DNA from: Tubiluchus corallicola
Lineage: Eukaryota; Priapulida; Priapulimorpha; Priapulimorphida; Tubiluchidae
Direction of reading: 5' to 3'
DNA length: 64,000 nt
NCBI GenBank assembly: GCA_030141605.1
Contig: JAQGDQ010000904.1
Coordinates: 1 to 64,000, forward strand
This document shows, in pieces, positions 48,749-62,113 of the stretch. The notes beneath the pieces are model-generated. The model was not told the origin of the DNA and made no database searches. It was given only the letters and a program-made list of their open reading frames with translations. Within the stretch, counting starts at the first letter, position 1. Each line of letters opens with the position of its first letter. Position numbers and translations under genes: made by a program.

Positions 48749-50742
48749 AATCGTCAGCTGCAGTTTTTGTTAATTCTCTTATAAAATTCATGTATGTTGA
48801 CGTCATCTGTGGCAGTAATGTAACTTTTTGATTTTCAGAACAATCGTTTATAATCAGCTAATTCGGTGACGTAGCTTTTCGCTACTTGTTCCTATTTAAA
48901 TGGTTATGATTTGTACAACTGACATGTTTTTGTCACAACCCGTTCAGGGTTATGACGTTCGTTGATTTTTCATTTCTGTATTTTTGTAGTGATATTTTAA
49001 ACACATTACGAGCACACACAAAGAAAACAAAATACATGTAAACGAGAAAAATTACCGAACCTTGTTTAGAGATTCATGAAATCCAAACATGATGTATTAG
49101 TACATACTCTGAATAGTGCATTATCCCAACACACCACACGCATTATAATTAGCTAATGAAACACTATCTGCAACACACTGAAAACACAACATGAATACAC
49201 GTATAATTAAACGTTTAAATCGAGTTATTGGACGCATAAACTTTGCAAATTAATGAGATCAATTTTCAAATAGAGACTATGCAAGTATATGCAAATGAAG
49301 ACTCTACGAGAAAGTAAGTAATTAGTTTTCAACTCATGCAACGAACACGGAATTTTCAAGTGTCGTACATGTTACAAAAGCGAATTCGAAATTTCGACGA
49401 TCATTACTGATTTTTCTCGAAGTTGCATTAATTGTTTCAATTGCCTCTCAATTCACTTTTATTAACTATCAAGAAAACACGCACATTACAAATGCCAGAT
49501 CAGTTTATAAGCTATAAAGACAACATGCACATTACAAATGCCAGATCAGTTTATAAGCTATAAAGACAACATGCACATTACAAATGCCAGATCAGTTTAT
49601 AAGCTATAAAGACAACATGCACATTATAAGTGCCAGATGAGTACGTAGGCCTGGCTTAACATGCTTACAATTGATATAGACAAATGTTTGTGAACGGATG
49701 GATTTATGTTTGTAAAAGGATGGACTTACGATGCTAATCAACTTTCAACTTTTCTTAGGCTACAATATTTTTTCTTTTATTTTGAATTTTCTTCTTTCAA
49801 TATACTTTATCAAGCGTTGAGACTGTTGATGTATAATTTGGTCCGAAGTACATGGCCACCTTAACTTAGCTCTAAAAGTATCACGGTTATATTGGTCCAA
49901 ATGTGCCCACAGACAATCATGGAAAAACCTTGAAAACCGGATTTTCAGTAGGAGTGGTGCTTGGCTATTCTTGGCCATTTTTTAACCTTTACCTCGTTCC
50001 ATGTATCTTTAAACATTTTGCCCTGATCTGCACGTTAAAACAAAATGAGATTGCGAGCCTCAATAAAAATGACAGTTTATAGTTTGTTTACAGTTTTTGA
50101 AGAAAAGCAAACAAGACAGCTGTCGTGTGAATACATAAAGGATCATAAAATGATTAAAACTGGATATAGCGTCATATCATATTATAGTTAATGCAGTAGA
50201 ATGCTGTAAGTTAAAGGTGGCATGCTTTATCACTAGATCATTTTCATGCCTTGGATGAAACATTAATAATTTTAGTTTTTCTAGATACTAAATGTGCATT
50301 TAACTACTGAAAGCAAAATCATTAGATTCCACAAAAACGCAGTTTGAACCGCAGTGCAGTACGTCACAGCTTAATATTCGACTCTTTAGCAGGCCTATAA
50401 CCTTGAGCATAAAATTTGAGCAAAAACTGTGTAGACGTTCATAATGATAATGACAGCACCATGGAATCCCTGACTGAAATTTGAAATTCAAGTTAAATTA
50501 AGTAAATCACAGAATCGCCTGCCTATATACTACCCTAAACTAGACCGCAATATACTCTGCGTTACAATACCGTATAGGGCTGTATTAAAGTAATTATGAC
50601 TTTTAAGAGTTGGTAAATATAATTATGATTATTAATAATTTGATTCTGTATAGGATAGAATCATGCAGTCATCTGGTCTATTATCTTACTGCACATTTCC
50701 ACCATGCTGTGAAGCTTTTATTCCATTATCAACTTGTTCGCT
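48749..50742. other. intergenic stretch inside the duplicated locus
   Basis: No gene recognised. It contains the 46-base minisatellite and is otherwise AT-rich. This is most of the 3.1-kb segment missing from the first duplication copy. Confidence 0.5.
49483..49641. repeat. minisatellite, 46-bp unit, ~3.5 copies
   Basis: Units start at 49483, 49529, 49575 and 49621 (ACATTACAAATGCCAGATCA...). The first three are essentially identical, the fourth is partial and diverged, indicating recent expansion. Confidence 0.95.
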
Positions 50743-51553
50743 ATGCAAACCTTTACCAGAATTATTGGATAAGCCACGAAAGTTTTTACAATTGTTTTAT
50801 GAGCTACGAGAGTTAGAAAGATATAACCAAAAGTATTACATGCTCATGCACAGTAAACTGCGCTCTTGTGGAATGTTAATAAATGCAGTGATGTCTTCTT
50901 ACACTTTGCTTCAGCAATAATTCCTTGTCACAGATATAACTTCTCCTAATTAATATATGGTGCACTATCAACTTTTGGGCTGCACTGTGTAGCTAATTCT
51001 TATTAACTAATGACAATGTTTATTCCTAATATCAGACAATATTCTGACTCTATTGAACAGACAAACTATAAACATTTTTACTATTACAATAACTCTATAA
51101 CAGGTTCAAAAAAGCCAAGAAAGATAATGCACATAAAATTAACAATATTACAGCAGGGTTAAGAGCACAACGAAAACAGATCAGTTATCTATAACAAAAT
51201 TCCAAATTCCAGTTTCCCACTGAAATGAGTGTTGTAATTTAATGTATAGACTCAGATATTACTATGTTATCTGGATCAAGTAACAGGCCTATATAATGTA
51301 GCTGTTGACATTTTACAATATTGTTGTCAAATTTTTCAACAATCGGGTGCAACAAGCCTTGCTGTGTCACACAGGAGTACTAAAGAAAACAAAAAAACAG
51401 TTATTTTGAGAAACGAATGAAAAGAGAATTGAAACTATTTGCCAGCATATTTTAGTGCAACAACTACTGAATTTTTAAGAAATTTGACCACAATCTGCAA
51501 TCACGATCCTCGCTTTGGTTTTTCCACTCTCTGAGCCATAATCTTCAATGACT
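50743..51553. repeat. segmental duplication block Y, copy 2 (source copy)
   Basis: Includes the 3' flank and last 26 codons of cyclophilin gene A. The intact gene continues to the right, so this is taken as the original location and 46336-47146 as the derived one. Confidence 0.93.
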
Positions 51554-53741
51554 CTCACTACATCCATGCCATCAATGACCTTGCCAAATACAACATGTTT
51601 ACCATCTAGCCTGTAAAAAGCAAACTGTTATACTAAATGTTAATAGTATGAGCATCAAAGCTCACAACACTTCAAACATATGATCTTTGGCTTCCTACCA
51701 ATTACATTTACCTCCATATGGTAATCATGCATACACTGAAGCATATTACCACTGCATGTGCTAATTGTTGTAGCACCAATTACTTAAAAATAAACCTAAC
51801 TTTGATATAGTCATTTGTATGCTGGAGGAAAAACAACTTAACTAGGTAAGGTTTCCAGAAATAACAGACGAATCTGGAACAGTCAAATTAAAATTGGAAA
51901 CACATGGAAACAAAAATATATTTTTATGCAAAATTAGTATACATGAAAAGGGTTGATTAATTTATTAATTCACAAATAGAAGAACTACAGAATTCACTAT
52001 GTCCTTGAAAAGTCTTTGTAGTTGCAATCTGCCAGAAGTTTATGCACAAAGATAAAAACTCTATCATAGAGATTAATTACACAGACGCACCAATTAGTTT
52101 TCTCAGTGCAGATGAAAAACTGGGAGCCGTTCGTGTTTGGACCTGCATTAGCCATTGAAAGTGTACCTGAAATACAAATAAGTTTAGCTCATGAAATTAA
52201 ACAAGTATTAACCATACATGCATTTCCCATGTATCAACATGTATGAACTACAGTGAAGACAATCACTAAGTTATTAAAGTAATTTAAATTTAGTGACTAT
52301 ATTTTCATTCATGAAGCAGTAAAAATTGAAAAACAACTATTCAAGTACAACACACACATAAAACACACTAGGTCTGTTGGAATCCAACTAGTCAAAATGG
52401 ACAAAATGAAGTTCCTAAGAATATGTGCTGACAAACCCAGGCCAGACCAATTCTAGAATTTCTTGACACAAATAACGCTACCTTTCCTACGCATAGCTTG
52501 AATTTCAAGTTTTCTACACATAATTAGTTTATAATTTTCAAGTCCAACTCACCTGGTCCTTCATGCTTGAGGGTAAAATTTTCATCTGCAAATTTAGCTC
52601 CATAGATACTCTTTCCACCAGTACCATTATGGTTAGTAAAGTCGCCACCTTGACACATGAATTTTGGTATCACTCGATGAAAGATACTGTTCTTGAAACC
52701 AAACCCCTTTTCAGAAGTACACAATTGCCTAAAGTTTTCTGGAAAATGTTTAAACATTAATTGAAACCTCCTGAAAATACCAACAAACAGAGTGTCTACA
52801 TAAACAGCAAAATAAGACGGAAATTGTAATATTCAAAATATTTAATTCAATATCTATAAAGGGACTCCTGTTATGGGTGTCAAAACAGTAATTGTTATAT
52901 ACTTTGCATATACTACATGTTCCATCTCAGCCTATCATTTATGTTCTATTGTTCATTTAAGCGTAGTTAACTTACATTACTGTTGCAGAAAATCTTTGAG
53001 ACATCAGCTGGATGTAACTCTGCCCCCTTTCCCTAGGTCTAAGGGGTCTAAGTCTTGTTGAAGCTTATAGCACTATGTCCATGAATTTTGAAGTTCTAGG
53101 AAACATATTTAGCATTCATAGTGAACAGATTTTAGATGTAAGCTATGAGTGGTGGGCTTTAGTTACGTAAAATTATCTAAAATTAATTGTGTGGACATAT
53201 TGCAACTTGTAAGTCACAATTTTTGGCTTTATTAAAATTTCTGACAGCTTTCACTATTTAACTGTAAAAGAACAGATGGCCTGCCTACGCCGAAAGAGCT
53301 AAAATTACCAATGATAAATACTATCTTCATCCAATTTAGTTTACCCCTACAGATAAAGATGCGTTCCAAAATTTTAGGCTAGTTAGCTAATTATCTAAAA
53401 AGCGAGGAAGAATGATGCTTAACCCTCCCGGTTCAAAGCTGTACCATTTCGTTTGCTGCGAGGTGATGATCAATGAGCAATGATCTTTGGTGGGCTATTT
53501 CTTATAGGCCTAAGCCGAAATAATATGCGCTGTTAATCACGCATGAGGCAGCAAATTGAAGTTGTTTGCAAGTAGCACATAAAGCTGATTTGCTAGTTTT
53601 GCAAATTAGCAAGCTAAAAAGCCCATCAGGGGTATCCATCTGTCTGTCTGCCTATTTATCTGTTTGTTTTTCTCTCTCCCTCTTTCTCTCACATGCACAC
53701 ACATACACACACACACACACGCACGCACGCACACACACACG

Positions 53742-53794
<53 letters not shown>

Positions 53795-54890
53795 TCACTC
53801 ACTCACTACATGACTACAACTGAATAAAATCGGACTCGCCGTTCTTATAAGCCGGTACCACATGCAATCTAGCGTTTCAGATTGGCCAGGCTACTGGACT
53901 GAAAAAAAGCCTAACAAGTATCGTTATGGAGATTGGCCTGTAGGCGGCGAAAATCAGTTATCCTTGAACCTACATACAGCCTTTGTTACAACACCTGCAA
54001 AGCCTCTCCCTATCACTAACCGTGCAGCCATTACAACATGTTTACTATAGCATCCCCGAGCCTTTACAGTACAGAGTAAAGTATATGAGGGCTATAATCA
54101 ATAATTCCTTGCAGTTGCTGATGCGGACACATACAACGAACTGAGCTACAGCAGCAGAGAAAATCATTCAATGCCAATACCAACAACATATAAGCATGGA
54201 TGTCTAATTACAAAATGACGTCCGACCATGTTGATAAATTTTATTTAAACGGTCTGGCTACAGAGATACATACATTGCATAGCCTAAGCATTGGGCTTTA
54301 ATTCTCACACATAGCTGTTCAAAGACGTGTAATATTTGATTTGAAAGCAAGCATTCAAACGCAATTTTAAGATTACATATTTAAGCAGTGTGAATTTCAT
54401 ATTAGCTATGATGGAGTGCAACACAATGTCAACATAAATTGGTCTTACCTGCTGTTTTAGGAACGACATCAGCTCTCAGCTTAAAAAGAAAAAGTCTAAA
54501 TTAAAATCAGATAGCGCAATGAAGTATCGTTTTTCTGTTAACGAAGATCCTCAAGAACTTGAGACCTTACATGTTGCGGGTAATAATTAAAACAATTTAC
54601 TATTTGTTAATTACTTTAGCAGATGTCTTGTATAGAGCTATCATTATAAACAGACCTAACAGGCAATTAAATGTATAGTGCTATGCGCATTATTATGTGT
54701 CACATCATATTACATGGTTGCGTTAAAAGATAACAGCAAATATCAAAATAATTATATAAGTACTGTATAAAACTCTTCTTGGTGTATGTTATAAAACATC
54801 TCTCACCTGCATAGTTATTCTTCCAACAGCTTTCTTTGTCTCCCCTTCCTCTACCGCCATATCAAAGTAAACCATTGGATTTGCAGCCAT
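51475..54890 (-). CDS. cyclophilin A-type peptidyl-prolyl isomerase, gene A (complete, 5 exons, 170 aa)
   Basis: Minus-strand exons: 54807-54890, 54449-54479, 52553-52738, 52091-52166 and 51475-51610; GT-AG junctions, phases 0, 1, 1, 2. The protein is a single cyclophilin domain, starting [13 protein letters not shown] and ending IADCGQIS, with no signal peptide or extension, so cytosolic/nuclear. The active site is intact: [15 protein letters not shown] (catalytic Arg60, with Phe, Met and Gln as in human CypA), NTNGSQFF, Trp126 (its codon split by the last intron) and LDGKHVVFG with the active-site His. The tryptophan predicts cyclosporin sensitivity. Compared with gene B it has a two-residue insertion near residues 15-20 ([11 protein letters not shown]). 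Role: cis-trans isomerisation of Xaa-Pro bonds and protein folding. The terminal exon was partly duplicated to 47068-47146. Confidence 0.96.
53693..53808. repeat. CA dinucleotide microsatellite
   Basis: A long CA array with GCAC interruptions, preceded by CTGT/CTCT-rich sequence and followed by ACTC units. In intron 2 of cyclophilin gene A. Confidence 0.95.
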
Positions 54891-56973
54891 ATTGTTGGAA
54901 AAAAACCTTTTAGTAGGCAAATAATTTCACAAAAATCCTAATTTTTAAGATACGATTACGCCGGCCGGTAGCAGCTACGTAGTGGCAAAGTTTTTGTGCT
55001 AGCAACAACGGAAGAGCAGATGTATGACGTGACGTCACACCCTCATCCGCTGGATCGATGAAACGTCGAGATCAGCTCACGCGTTCGACCGCTTCCAGCG
55101 CTGCAAGCCAACCACCACTTGAAAAATTAACTATTCATAAATTAGAGTTTTACTTTAAAACTTGTTAATGCCATGAGCTAAGCACTAAGAAAATTTTGGA
55201 AGGACGTACTTTTTATATTGACTTTAACTGATGTCTACTGATTTGTCTAGTGATTTCTTACACTGACAATGTTTTTTTGCTTTGGTAATACCTTATATTA
55301 TTACTTTTTCACGCTATGAAAAGAAATAATTATTTTCACGTTCATAAGAATAACAATATGCAAATTATAAATTATGTAATTCAAACAGTCTAAACCTGAC
55401 ACCGGGTGTTTCAAAAGTCCCTCGTTAAATTTATTAAAATAATTACAAACGGAAACAAAATTACAATTTTTTTATTGCGTGTGCAATTCAAAAGAGTTTT
55501 GGTGGCATTAAACTTGGCTTCGTAAGTCTTAATTATGGCTACTTTACCACGCTTTTTTCTATCGCCGTGCAGCAATCTTGTGCTTCTCTGTTCAAAACAT
55601 GGTAGAAAAATAACAGGCTGTTGTTGGATGGCAGGCAGTGACCTGTTTGAGGATTTTGTTCCTTGGTGTAATCTATAGTACACAGTCGTAGGCTTAACCC
55701 TCGTGTTGATCGTGACTTTATAATTTTTCTTTACGTTCACTTCTCTACAATGCATATATTTTGTGCCTAATAAACAATAAATAAATACCAAAAATAAATA
55801 AATAGAAAACGGTACAAAACTTGATCTAATGTAGCCTAAAGGAAACTCTCAACTACTGTGTTTGCCACAAGATGAGCGTCATAGATTAATACAATAATAC
55901 AATAAATTGAGTCACATCAATGAGGCACTTCATAACAAAATGGCGGCTTGTCGTGCGCAACCGTTTTTTATAAACAAGAGCAAGAAATTGTTGTGGAATA
56001 TGAATAAATGCAGCGGTGTGAAAAATGATTGTAATAATATAATAGTAACTATTTCTTGCCAATGACTTCCATTCCACTTGATCCATTTTTCTGTGCACTA
56101 GGCTTTTCTGTGCACAAGTACAATAAACTCTTGGTTTGTGCTATGTAGACAATATTTAGTGCCAAAAAAGTGATTATTTAATAATTTAACACTTTATTCT
56201 TAAAATCTAATCATTTATAACCACCTAACAAACAACGAGATTACAATTGGAAAAAAGCTGAATAAGATAACGCAGATTTATGAAATTAAAAATTTTATTC
56301 AGAGTTAAAATCATGCCGGAATATATAAGGTATCTAGCCGAGTTATATAATTATATAATAGCCCATACTGATATTATTGCGTGTGACACGCTTATGTAAC
56401 ACCACGTGGAAAGTGCGAGCACCGTCGACTGTTGTTGGTTTTATCCACAAGAATAGTGATTAAAAGCACACTTACGATTGATTTTTTTTAATTAAATATT
56501 ATTATTTGTTATAGTTTATATTTTCTTGTGGAAGATGAGCTTTAGTCAAGCTCAAAGGAGAACAGCATAGGTAAGTAATTATAAAATTATAGTACGTGTG
56601 CTTTCAGCCATTATTGTCACCAACCCAAATATAGTCAATGGCCTGTAACTTTATTATTAATTGTTTAGAAAAAACACTAAAACAACTTTCACACGCTCAA
56701 TAAAGTTTTAAAAGACGTTCACGCATGGGAAAGAAACTCATGCTGCCTTTAGCATGCAGGCCTATTACAGATAGAGATAGTTTTATGATCTTGCTTTTGT
56801 TGTTAAGATTTAGGTGCATCTCAATGCAACAATTGTGGCGGGGATTCAGAGAAATACAGGCCTAATATTGAAAAATCCGCACTTATTTCTATTGAGAAAC
56901 AAAGAAAAAAGAATTAAATATTGATGACACTGCCAGTATATTCTCCTGCAATTATTAGAATCTACATAAATTT
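54891..56973. other. spacer between the two cyclophilin genes
   Basis: The promoter of gene A should lie at about 54891-55150, which is locally richer in CG and includes GACGTGACGTCAC (about 55025), a CRE-like motif. A string CACCGGGTGTTTCAAAAGTCC at about 55401 resembles termini of invertebrate DNA transposons, but no partner was found. A 126-codon minus-strand frame (55411-55791) has no recognisable domain. Near 56534 a short ATG frame precedes a GTAAGT donor but hits a stop after 11 codons. Confidence 0.45.
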
Positions 56974-59900
56974 TTAAGAAATTTGTCCACAGTCTGCAAT
57001 CGTGATCTTTTTCGTAGTTTTCCCGCTAGGTGTACCAAAACCTTCAATGGTTTTAACTACATCCATGCCATCAGTGACTTTACCAAATACGACGTGTTTA
57101 CCATCTAGCCTACAAAAATAATTAGCACAATATCGAATTAATTACGAGAATTACTCCATTCCTTGCGGCGATTCGGGTATTAAATTAGTTTACACTGTCT
57201 TGAAAGATGGCTAGTCTACATGACGACGATAACAATGATGGTGATGATTGCGGAGACGATAATGATCACGACGATGATAATGGCGATGGTAATACATGTA
57301 TACATATATGTTCCAATTATATAAGATTCAATTATTGTTCTATATACACATACAGATATATATACAATTATATAGAACAATAATTGAATCTTATCTACAT
57401 AACAAAATATTCACATAATGAATCCCTTTAATCAATACTGGGCCATAATAAGTTTTGCAAAATGCCAACCAAAAACACCAAAAAGAAATTACTACATGTA
57501 ACTACTAAAAGTGCCATCAAAGAGAACTTTTAGGCACTAAATCAACAGTAGTTAAGATGACTAAATAACAAGAAAACCAGTAAAGTTAGTATCCTGAAAA
57601 CTTTAACAGTCCAACTTGATCGCTCTTTTGACACACAACATTAGGGCAGCCTCGAAAAATCACGTGTTAGATCGTTGAACGCGAAGTTCAAAATGCCGAA
57701 TTTAGAAATTGCTAATTTTTGTGTTTCTTCGCCTATGTCCAACAATAGTAAGCTTACTGAAGATTCCTACTACCGAAAAATTGTCCCCTAACACTGACGT
57801 CCTGATGTTCTTGTAGGCCGTTAATTAAGTTCTCAAGCTGATATTTACTAAAAGAAACATTTCAGTGATTATTATAGAAATAAAACGTATCTTTAGGTCA
57901 TAGGCGAAATTGAACCAGGCCTAGAGCCAGAAAATATGTTTTGTTTTCCTTTAATTTGACTCTCATTTTAGTGCCGCAAGGATCCTCTATCGTTCTGTTA
58001 TACAGCTGCTCATTTGAAATACATGTGCAAATAATATAGCCATTTTCTTTTTAAGATTTGGCTGATTTTCTTAAGCAGACCTCTGTGGAACACATTTATA
58101 TCTATTTGCTGAGTTGTAGTCAAGCCACATTTCACTGTTGTACATGAAAAAGCTGATAAAGCTAAATAATTTTGCTATATTTACAAGTGCATAAAAAGGG
58201 GGTTAGTGCAGATTTCGGAAAACCGTTACAATGAACTTTTTTTCAAAGGCGAACATGTCTGACTCAGACATTCTACAGTTCAACCAAGAGATAACTCATA
58301 AAGACAAAAACTATATTTTCATTAAAACACTATCATAATTAAGCAGTTTTACCAGTCAGTTTTTACGCTGCAAATGAAAAACTGGGAGCCGTTTGTGTTT
58401 GGACCTGCATTAGCCATTGAAAGTATGCCTGCAAAACAAAGGAAGTTTAGCTTGCCAATGTGTTACCAGGTAATATGTTACAAATTATACAAAGGCATCT
58501 ACTTTCAATATACTAGTCTAAATCGGAAATGTTTAATAAATAATTTACTTGCATTTTCATACAAAAAATGTAAAACAAGAAAAGGAAATTGCGCTGTTTC
58601 CAAGCCATTTTTTCTTTAACAATAATGCCGATTTTCATACTTATACTGATTAATTACATTCCCAGTAACTTGAACATCAACGGAACAGCGACTTTTAGAA
58701 AACGTTAACATTTTTCGTAAACCATGCGGCTTTAAAGGACAAGGAAAGGGGTACCTGAAATAGGTTTCAGAAAAATCGCCTTAAAAATTATGTTACTTTA
58801 CAGCAGTTTTATGCGTATATAGTACTCGTGTTGAAAGGAATTTTTCTTTGTTTTCATTTTAAATCTCCGCAATATTGTTCCTACGGCGCCATTACATGAC
58901 GTCACTACACAAACGTAAATAAGGATAAAAAAAGGCAATGTTTCAAATGCTCCAAGGGTTATGTCCCAAAAAACTTTCTGTGCAAATCTATATTACTTAG
59001 CATTTCGCTTACCTGATGGAAAGACTTATCAAACATTCTACCATAAAAATGGCTGCGCCTAACGGTGATCGCGGGAGTTTAAATTTACACGTTTTATACA
59101 GCGTTACGCTGATGCAAGCTTTGCACGAACAAATGTAGTATCTAAGTGGTATAAAATTTCGAGACGAATTTTTTATGTTTGGTGTAAGTGGAGGGTTTTC
59201 TTGTGCTTTAAATATTTTAGTAGGTTTCTCAGTTCTGCATGTTTACAGGAAATCCTACTAGTTTAGATGGGGAACAGACTTCACCAAAGTCTGTTTCTCT
59301 ACTACACATTGTCAGAAAAAATTAAGCGCTGCATCGGATCAGCCGACGATGCATGGCAAGGTACGAAGTCTATGCATGACGTCGAGAAGGCTTCACGAAG
59401 TTATGACTGTGTTATCTCGGCAGGTGTATGAAATGTGTTTTCGTTGGAGAATTCAATTGTTTATTTGAAATCTAATTGAGTCGTTGCGTTTTATTGCTAC
59501 TATGACAGCAGAGCCGAATTGCAATTTTCCATATCTTCGCAAGTATGGTAAGCTATCCGCATAAATTTTAACTGAAAGATTTAACTAAAGGCTAGCATTA
59601 AAAAGAAGAAGCATTTTGATAATTATGACTTAAATTAATTATGACGTAAACCACTGACTTAAAAAACCATTGACAAAGAGTTAAATTTTCCTTTATATAT
59701 ACCTGGCTCTTCATGTTTGAGCGTAAAATTTTCATCTGCAAATGTAGCTCCATATATGCTCTTTCCGCCAGTACCATTATTATTAGTAAAGTCACCACCT
59801 TGACACATGAATTTTGGTATTACTCGATGAAATGTGCTGCTCTTGAAACCAAACCCGTTTTCGTAAGTACACAATTGCCTAAAATTCTCTGAAAATTTTT

Positions 59901-60338
59901 TAAACTTGTGTTACTGCTGCAAGCTTCGAAAGATCTTCTGGAAACTGAACAAAATTAGAACGGGAGCATTAATAGGTCCTATGTGCTAGGGTCCGGCACA
60001 CCCTACTTGTCATTTCTTTCAAAGTTAAAGGCTTCCATAATTAAATCATGAGAAGCGTTTAATGTTGCCATACATCTGTATTTTGTTGTAAAAATTGATT
60101 ACGCAATGTCAGGGCTCTGTTACTATCCGTGCAATGACCAACGGTATCTCCACGCAAAGTTTCACACTCCTACGATGAAAAGTGTGGCCTGCGACAGCCT
60201 TCAATAAATGTGCCGACAACAACACGAGAAAGCTTCAGCAACCAAAAAGTTAAAGAAAAGGAAAATTCAATCTTTCATTAGATATATTAGAAATATTGGG
60301 AAAATAAATAGTGTTAAAACAATTCTCAATAATGTGTG

Positions 60339-60382
<44 letters not shown>

Positions 60383-62113
60383 TACGTATGTATGTATGTA
60401 TGTATGAATGTATGTATGTATGTATGTATGTATGTATGTATGTATGTATGTATGTATGTATGTATGTATGTATGTATGTATGTATGTATGTATGTATGTA
60501 TGTATGTATGCATGTATGTATGTATGTATGTGTGTGTGTGTATCATGGCAGATCATATGTAAAATTATTTAGAGAATAATAATGAGAACTCATGTTAAAC
60601 ATTATAATTATATGTTACAAAAGACAAAATGTGAAAAGACATTTTACAGAGTGCCAAAAAACCAGGTAGTGTCTAACGAATATATGTATAGCGAAAAATT
60701 GTATAGACAAAGCAAATGCGTATGCTATGAATGTAATTTTCATAAGCATTTTGCATAATACCAATTTTTATTTAAGAAATGCAAGAAATAAGTAATGTTT
60801 CAACTTGTTTGCAAATAAATTTGTGTTGTTTTTTGAGGCCAAAATACGTGAAAAAAACATGAAACACAGTTTATCCTTCTAAAACAAAATCAAAAAGAAA
60901 CAAAAAATTAAGTACATGACTGAAACGGGGCCATCTAATTAGCTTGTAATCCCTAAAATACAGAGACGTAGTGGTTGAAATGTAGAGATCTAGTTGCATT
61001 ATTTAAACCACAGTAAAGAGACAAAATCGCAAAAAGCAACAAACGAGAGTGTTTATATAGCAACATTGTTCATAAATCACCCTATATAATAATATAATAG
61101 TATACGGCACGTCCCCAAGTTTATGTCATTAATGAATCGAGTGCATTGGTAGCATCTATTAGTACGTCATAATGAATTTAGTTACCACGGTAATTATTCC
61201 AGTGTCATCTATGCTATTCGTAAAAACAAAGTGAGGATATTATGGTAAGTCACTTTTGAAATCGCTTCCACCAGAGCAAAAGACCTCTCTAATGTACCAG
61301 ATCCTTCGCAAGTTTGCCATAATGTGATTTATAAAAATTACATAATAGAACAATCCCTCATCCAAGAAGTGTATGCGTTATAGATAAAATCGGTTTATTT
61401 TGTTTTCAACGCACCCGTTTATCAGATCTGCGTTATTTTCTTCCGCAGTTGGATAACGCATACTGCATTCCGGATGCCTCCATGGTAAACGTTACTTTAG
61501 AGTTTAGACTATAAATTTTAAGGGCTAGGTTATAAGTCACTATCACACTATTAAATGTTCTCAATCTTGCGACTATGTAGTTGCTTATGTTATGACCGTA
61601 TAAAGGGAACATTAACATTTAAATTAAAACCACTCCATCTTACCTGCTGTTTTAGGAACGACATCAGGCCGCAGCTAAAAGGAAACAAAGACCAATATTA
61701 ACATATGAGCATCATAAAGTCATGAAATATAAGCCCTAATTTTCTGTCGATCAACATTTCTAGAAACTGCAGGCGAGGCCTTTCTAGGCGTATAGTGACT
61801 AAGGCAGTACCGATATGCTCAAGTCTCGAGTCTTATTTGTGTGATAATTCTCATTACTTAGCTACAGTTAAACAAAGACGTTATGTACGTTAATTTAATA
61901 TTTTTAGATGATAACTGATATGAAAACAACTAATTTGCACCTCGAATCACACTATTAACTCCATTTGCAGTCTAGTAGTAGACACCTACTATATTTGTAA
62001 CTAATACATATATAGTATTTGTAAATTTCTCTCACCTCCATAGTTATTCTTCCAATGGGCACCCCGTCTGCTGTCATATCAAAATAAACCACAGGCCTTG
62101 CAGTTGCAGCCAT
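56974..62113 (-). CDS. cyclophilin A-type peptidyl-prolyl isomerase, gene B (complete, 5 exons, 168 aa)
   Basis: Minus-strand exons: 62036-62113, 61644-61674, 59703-59888, 58353-58428 and 56974-57109. Exon lengths and phases equal those of gene A except exon 1 (six bases shorter), so the two are tandem duplicates in the same orientation, about 2.1 kb apart. The active site is intact: [23 protein letters not shown], Trp124 and LDGKHVVFG. In exon 3 the two proteins differ at 7 of 61 residues; changes include ENGFGF for EKGFGF, HEEPG for HEGPG and CSVKTDW for CTEKTNW. The introns share no obvious sequence with those of gene A, so this duplication is old. No targeting signals; cytosolic enzyme expected. 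Its introns hold a GTAT microsatellite, a small inverted repeat and a MITE. Confidence 0.96.
57322..57393. repeat. short perfect inverted repeat
   Basis: TAAGATTCAATTATTGTTCT at 57322 is mirrored by its reverse complement at 57371-57393; arms of 23 bases with a 26-base TA-rich loop. Found in intron 4 of cyclophilin gene B beside a degenerate GAT-rich stretch (57220-57290). Confidence 0.8.
60332..60541. repeat. GT / GTGC / GTAT compound microsatellite
   Basis: A GT run, then GTGC units, then a long GTAT array with single interruptions, ending in GT. The overlapping Cys/Met/Tyr/Val-rich and His/Thr/Ile-rich frames on both strands are repeat translations. In intron 2 of cyclophilin gene B. Confidence 0.97.
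61371..61463. mobile_element. MITE copy 1 (GTATGCGTTAT ends)
   Basis: GTATGCGTTAT at 61371 and its perfect reverse complement ending at 61463 bound 93 bases. The interior contains GATAAAATCGGTTTATTTTG, which recurs in a second element at 62468. Located in cyclophilin gene B intron 2, about 180 bases from exon 2. Confidence 0.6.

Noticed and set aside
49483-49641. CRISPR-like array
   Set aside because: The 46-base units are directly adjacent with no unique spacers, and the genome is eukaryotic.
55401-55791. DNA transposon with CACCGGGTGTTTCAAAAGTCC terminus and a 126-codon ORF
   Set aside because: Only one terminus resembles known transposon ends; no inverted partner or transposase motif was found.
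56534-56570. First coding exon of a plus-strand gene (ATG followed by a GTAAGT donor)
   Set aside because: The frame hits a stop codon right before the donor and no downstream exon was recognised.
60208-60579. Cys/Met/Tyr/Val-rich and His/Thr/Ile-rich proteins
   Set aside because: Translations of the GTAT microsatellite in a cyclophilin intron.
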